Shown: one piece after another, positions 61,017-64,000 of the stretch
Layout: every line of letters starts with the position of its first letter
Position numbering within the stretch: the first letter of the stretch is position 1
Source: Alishewanella aestuarii B11
Lineage (GTDB): Bacteria; Pseudomonadota; Gammaproteobacteria; Enterobacterales; Alteromonadaceae
Length of the DNA: 64,000 nt
Direction of reading: 5' to 3'
NCBI RefSeq assembly: GCF_000280055.1
Contig: NZ_ALAB01000027.1
Coordinates: 186,001 to 250,000 of the forward strand
The notes under the pieces: model-generated
Databases searched by the model: none
What the model saw: the letters and a program-made list of their open reading frames with translations, nothing else
Told to the model about the DNA's origin: nothing
Position numbers and translations under genes: made by a program

Positions 61017-61931
61017 TCAACTAAATAAACTGACTAACACAGCATTTTGCGCATGCATCCGGTTTTCCGCCTGCTGCAATGCCAGAGAAAATTCACTGTC
61101 CAGCACCTCGCTGGTCACTTCCTGACCGCGATGTGCCGGCAAACAGTGCATAAAATGTTTTACTGCCAACCGTTGCATGGCGGCAGTATTAATTTGATAA
61201 GGTGCAAAAATACGTTGTACCTGCGCCGGATCGGCTTTATTCCCCATCGACACCCAGGTATCGGTATAGATCGCATCCGCACCGGCGGCTGACGACAAAT
61301 GCTGACTGAGTGTCAGCTTGGCGCCGCTATGCTGTGCCAGCTCCTGTGCCTTTAACAGTACATGGGCATCAGGACCAAAGCCCTGTGGCGTCACGACTGT
61401 CAGATCCATGCCCATAATGGCGGCGCCCAACATCAACGAATGACAGACATTATTGCCATCGCCAACAAAGGCCAGATGCACTTTACTCAGGTCACCATAT
61501 TGCTCTTTTAAGGTCAGTAAATCGGCCAGTGCCTGACACGGATGATAGAGATCACTCAGCGCATTAATCACCGGTTTTTTACTGCTTAGCGCCAGCTGTA
61601 CCAGCGTTTTTTGCGAGTAAACCCGTGCCACTATCGCATCGGTCCAGCAAGCCAGATTGCTGCCAAAATCCTCTACCGACTCACGCACGCCCATGGCACC
61701 GTTTTGCTGATCCAGATAGACACTGTGGCCACCGAGTTTGTAAATACCAACATCGAAACTGACACGGGTACGCAGCGAGGGCTTTTCAAACAACAGCGCA
61801 ATGCTGCGGCCCTTTAATGCCTGCTGGTAATCCTGCGGGTTTTGTTTGATATTCAGCGCTAACTCGAGCAGCGCCTTAAGTTGTGTCTGATCCAGTTCAG
61901 CTAAACACAGCAGCTGGGTTAATTTACTCAT
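61017..61931 (-). CDS. argF: ornithine carbamoyltransferase
   Basis: ArgF makes citrulline from ornithine and carbamoyl phosphate. The carbamoyl phosphate loop is [11 protein letters not shown] (SLRTR where STRTR is usual), with [11 protein letters not shown] and the catalytic [11 protein letters not shown] 61931 gives 304 residues; GTG 61940 is an alternative, and neither has a strong ribosome site. It follows argB by about 60 bp. Confidence 0.96.
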   Translation of the reverse strand: MSKLTQLLCLAELDQTQLKALLELALNIKQNPQDYQQALKGRSIALLFEKPSLRTRVSFDVGIYKLGGHSVYLDQQNGAMGVRESVEDFGSNLACWTDAIVARVYSQKTLVQLALSSKKPVINALSDLYHPCQALADLLTLKEQYGDLSKVHLAFVGDGNNVCHSLMLGAAIMGMDLTVVTPQGFGPDAHVLLKAQELAQHSGAKLTLSQHLSSAAGADAIYTDTWVSMGNKADPAQVQRIFAPYQINTAAMQRLAVKHFMHCLPAHRGQEVTSEVLDSEFSLALQQAENRMHAQNAVLVSLFS

Positions 61932-61991
61932 AAAACACACGTATCCGCTAAGCGGTTTCCTTATACTGTGGCGCTAAGCTGCGCCCTGAGG

Positions 61992-62756
61992 TTAATACAT
62001 AATGCAGGTGCCGACTGGCTTATCCTGCATCAGGTTTTGTAAATCTTCCGGATGCTGCCAGCCGGCGACAACGATATTGCTTTTAAGTGCCGCAGCTGTT
62101 TCCAGCGCCGCATCCAGTTTGACTTTCATGCCGCCCTTGATCACTCCCTGTGTCACCAACTCTGCCGCTTGCGTCGTGCTTAAGGTTGGGATCAGTTGCA
62201 TCTGGGCATCTAAAATGCCCGGCACATCGGTCAGTAATACCAGTTGGCCCTTAACCAGCTGACAAATCGCCGCTGCAGCCAGATCCGCATTTACATTTAA
62301 TAACTGCCCCTCGGCACCTATACCAATAGAGCTAAATACCGGGGTAAAGCCTTGCTGTAATAACAGGTTAAGTAAGGTCGGCTCAGCTGGCTTTGCGATA
62401 CCTACCGCCCCCAGTTTAGTGTTAACACTAAACTGACAGCTGTTACCGGCTGACAAATTCAAACCAACGGGGTTTAAACCCGCTAATATCGCGCGGCTGA
62501 CCATTTCGGCATTGACAGCACCATCCAAGGCACCGGTTATCACTGGCATTTGCTCAGCCGGTGACACCCGCTGACCATCAATTTTTTCGGTACTAAAACC
62601 AAATTTCGCCAGCCACTGATCAACCTGGTCACCGCCACCATGCACCAGCACCACCGGTCGCTGCTGTTTAATGTTGGCACATACCGCTAACAAGGCATCC
62701 AGCGCCGCTCTGTCTTGTAACAGGCGGCCGCCCATTTTTAATACCACGGGCTTCAT
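61992..62756 (-). CDS. argB: acetylglutamate kinase
   Basis: ArgB phosphorylates N-acetylglutamate. The amino acid kinase fold shows LKMGGRLLQD, LVHGGGDQVDQWL and the ADP-binding KGGMKVKLDAAL. The 254 residues match the short, arginine-insensitive E. coli type, which lacks the N-terminal helix of feedback-regulated forms. It overlaps argC by 4 bp. Confidence 0.96.
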   Translation of the reverse strand: MKPVVLKMGGRLLQDRAALDALLAVCANIKQQRPVVLVHGGGDQVDQWLAKFGFSTEKIDGQRVSPAEQMPVITGALDGAVNAEMVSRAILAGLNPVGLNLSAGNSCQFSVNTKLGAVGIAKPAEPTLLNLLLQQGFTPVFSSIGIGAEGQLLNVNADLAAAAICQLVKGQLVLLTDVPGILDAQMQLIPTLSTTQAAELVTQGVIKGGMKVKLDAALETAAALKSNIVVAGWQHPEDLQNLMQDKPVGTCIMY

Positions 62757-63781
62757 GCGACAGCTCCTGCAAATAAACCGGCCGTTTCCGGTTTGCCAAA
62801 ACGTACGTTCGCTGCTTGCATGGCCTGTGCTGCCGCGCCTTTTAACAGGTTGTCGATCGCCGACATAATCACCAGTTGTTCACCATCCTGTTGCCAGTAA
62901 AGGTCACAGAACGGAGTGCCGGCAACATCAGCCACATTAGGGGATTTATCGGTAAAGCGGATCAGCGGTTTACTGGTATAGGCCTGGGTAAAGGCCGACT
63001 TGACCTGCTCCGCACTGACACCAGGGTTCAGGTTCACCACACAGGTGGCCAGAATGCCACGTTTAAAATTACCCAGATGGGGGGTGAATACCACTTTACG
63101 GCCAAGGTTCTGCTCAATCTCCGGCCGGTGACGATGCTTGAAGAAACCATAGGCATTCAGGCCGACTTCGCAGAAAGAGGTGGTCAGGCTGGCTTTACGG
63201 CCTGCGCCCGATACACCGCTGGTCGCGCTGATCACCGGGATACAATCCGCCGCAACCAGACCGGCCTTTAATACCGGTAATAACGCCAGTGAACAAGCGG
63301 TAGGATAACAGCCGGGTACCGAGACCAGATCACCCAGCGGCTCAGTTTGCCATTCCATTAACGAATAGACGGCTTGCTCGAGTAATTCCGGATGCTGATG
63401 GACATAGCCATAGTACTGCGGATACAGCTCTGGCTGCTTTAAGCGAAAGGCGCCGGACAGGTCAAACACCTTAATCCCTTTGGCCAGCAGTTTAGGAGCC
63501 ACCTCTTCACTGGCCTCATGCGGTAATGCCAGAAATGCTACCTCGATATCCAGCTCAGGGATCAGGCTATCCTGCCAGGGTTCCACCAGAATATCGACTT
63601 GACGGGCAAAACGCGGATATAAGCTGGCCAGCGGTTCAGGATCGCGGCCGCCAGAAGCGAAAGCATAACTGAGTTCAAAATAAGGGTTTGCGCTAAGTAA
63701 GGCACAGAGCTCTGCACCACTGTAACCAGCGGCGCCTAATACCGCACTGCGGATTTTCGGGGATTTTGAAATATCAGACAT
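62753..63781 (-). CDS. argC: N-acetyl-gamma-glutamyl-phosphate reductase
   Basis: ArgC reduces the acyl phosphate with NADPH. The nucleotide loop is GAAGYSGAEL and the catalytic cysteine Cys158 is in VPGCYPTA. The 342 residues match. It is the first gene of argCBFGH, and an ArgR-controlled promoter lies upstream. Confidence 0.97.
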   Translation of the reverse strand: MSDISKSPKIRSAVLGAAGYSGAELCALLSANPYFELSYAFASGGRDPEPLASLYPRFARQVDILVEPWQDSLIPELDIEVAFLALPHEASEEVAPKLLAKGIKVFDLSGAFRLKQPELYPQYYGYVHQHPELLEQAVYSLMEWQTEPLGDLVSVPGCYPTACSLALLPVLKAGLVAADCIPVISATSGVSGAGRKASLTTSFCEVGLNAYGFFKHRHRPEIEQNLGRKVVFTPHLGNFKRGILATCVVNLNPGVSAEQVKSAFTQAYTSKPLIRFTDKSPNVADVAGTPFCDLYWQQDGEQLVIMSAIDNLLKGAAAQAMQAANVRFGKPETAGLFAGAVA

Positions 63782-63837
63782 GAAATACTCTTACTAACTA
63801 AAACACAGGCTACCAGTTATAGCACAAACTGGCGCCT

Positions 63838-63866
63838 AGTGTAGTGGGATGGATATGCATAATCAA
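63838..63866 (-). promoter_or_regulatory. arg operon sigma-70 promoter
   Basis: On the minus strand -35 TTGATT (63861-63866) and -10 TACACT (63838-63843) are spaced 17 bp, about 57 bp before the argC start. Confidence 0.7.
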
Positions 63867-63902
63867 GAATTATTATGCTGTTTTTTTGAATTTTTATACG
63901 AA
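63864..63902 (-). promoter_or_regulatory. ArgR operator: pair of ARG boxes
   Basis: Two 18-bp boxes lie at 63885-63902 and 63864-63881, separated by 3 bp (21 bp start to start), the spacing hexameric ArgR requires. Their cores, CGTATAAAAATTCA and AGCATAATAATTCT on the minus strand, match TGAATwwwwATTCA at about 12 and 11 of 14 positions. The inner box overlaps the -35 element, so arginine-bound ArgR should repress argCBFGH. Confidence 0.7.
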
Positions 63903-63922
63903 AACTGCAAGCTGGGACCTGC

Positions 63923-64000
63923 TCAGGAAGCAGTCTGTTGTGGCAGATCGGCCAGTACCAATTTGTTCCGCCCCTCGCGTTTTGCCTGATAAAGTGCATG
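63923..64000 (-). CDS. GGDEF-domain protein, C-terminal end (cut by window edge)
   Basis: The last 78 bases encode 25 residues and a stop on the minus strand, beginning HALYQAKREGRNKLV. ALYxAKxxGRN is the standard end of a diguanylate cyclase GGDEF domain, followed here by a short tail. The catalytic motif lies outside the window. The stop is 21 bp from the ARG boxes, so arg regulation sits right behind this gene. Confidence 0.8.
   Translation of the reverse strand, partial: HALYQAKREGRNKLVLADLPQQTAS

Overview
This window is chromosomal DNA from a gammaproteobacterium. Its isc operon, pilMNOPQ-aroK-aroB-damX-dam-rpe cluster, guaBA, der-bamB-yfgM-hisS-ispG-rodZ-pilW-rlmN run and unlinked ast and arg operons fit the Alteromonadales and the Rheinheimera/Arsukibacterium/Alishewanella group. 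That placement is inferred from gene order and protein character, not from a search. No insertion sequence, CRISPR array, rRNA or tRNA gene was seen. Nearly all of the window is housekeeping DNA with short gaps.

Left edge (1-802): the accessory part. It holds the C-terminal end of a ParE/RelE-type toxin, a compact palindrome, and two related blocks of repeats (254-614 and 681-802). The blocks carry four and one copies of a 31-bp perfect or near-perfect hairpin spaced about 79 bp apart. Each block ends in a copy of the last codons of guaA. This looks like a remnant of repeated site-specific insertion at the 3' end of guaA, a known island hotspot.

786-9963: guaA and guaB (GMP synthesis) are divergent from xseA. 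A DsbA-like oxidoreductase, a membrane diguanylate cyclase and a ChaC-type cyclotransferase follow on the plus strand, then two minus-strand membrane-associated proteins of unknown role.

10061-29446: a long minus-strand series. It contains a PLP basic amino acid decarboxylase, der, bamB, yfgM, hisS, ispG, rodZ, a pilW with unusual LysM domains, rlmN, ndk, the full isc/hsc/fdx iron-sulfur operon with tandem IscR operators, cysE and trmJ.

29617-36904: an exported methyltransferase-like protein, purD, a lipoprotein nuclease, a MAPEG protein, a PrkB-like kinase, speD (polyamines), an OsmC/YhfA-like protein and a small uncharacterised protein.

37036-47640: arginine catabolism (astD, astA and an ArgD/AstC aminotransferase), pabA, a Sua5-type tRNA t6A synthase, an uncharacterised zinc-ribbon protein, trpS and rpe; then a TorF-like outer-membrane protein and two tiny membrane proteins; then dam.

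47677-64000: damX, aroB, aroK, pilQPONM, a divergent PBP1A, then the arginine biosynthesis operon argCBFGH, which starts from a promoter overlapped by a pair of ArgR boxes. The last bases hold the C-terminus of another GGDEF protein.

Shared themes are nucleotide supply (guaAB, purD, ndk, nuclease), arginine and polyamine flux (arg, ast, decarboxylase, speD), envelope and pilus assembly (bamB, rodZ, pil genes, damX, PBP1A) and Fe-S assembly.
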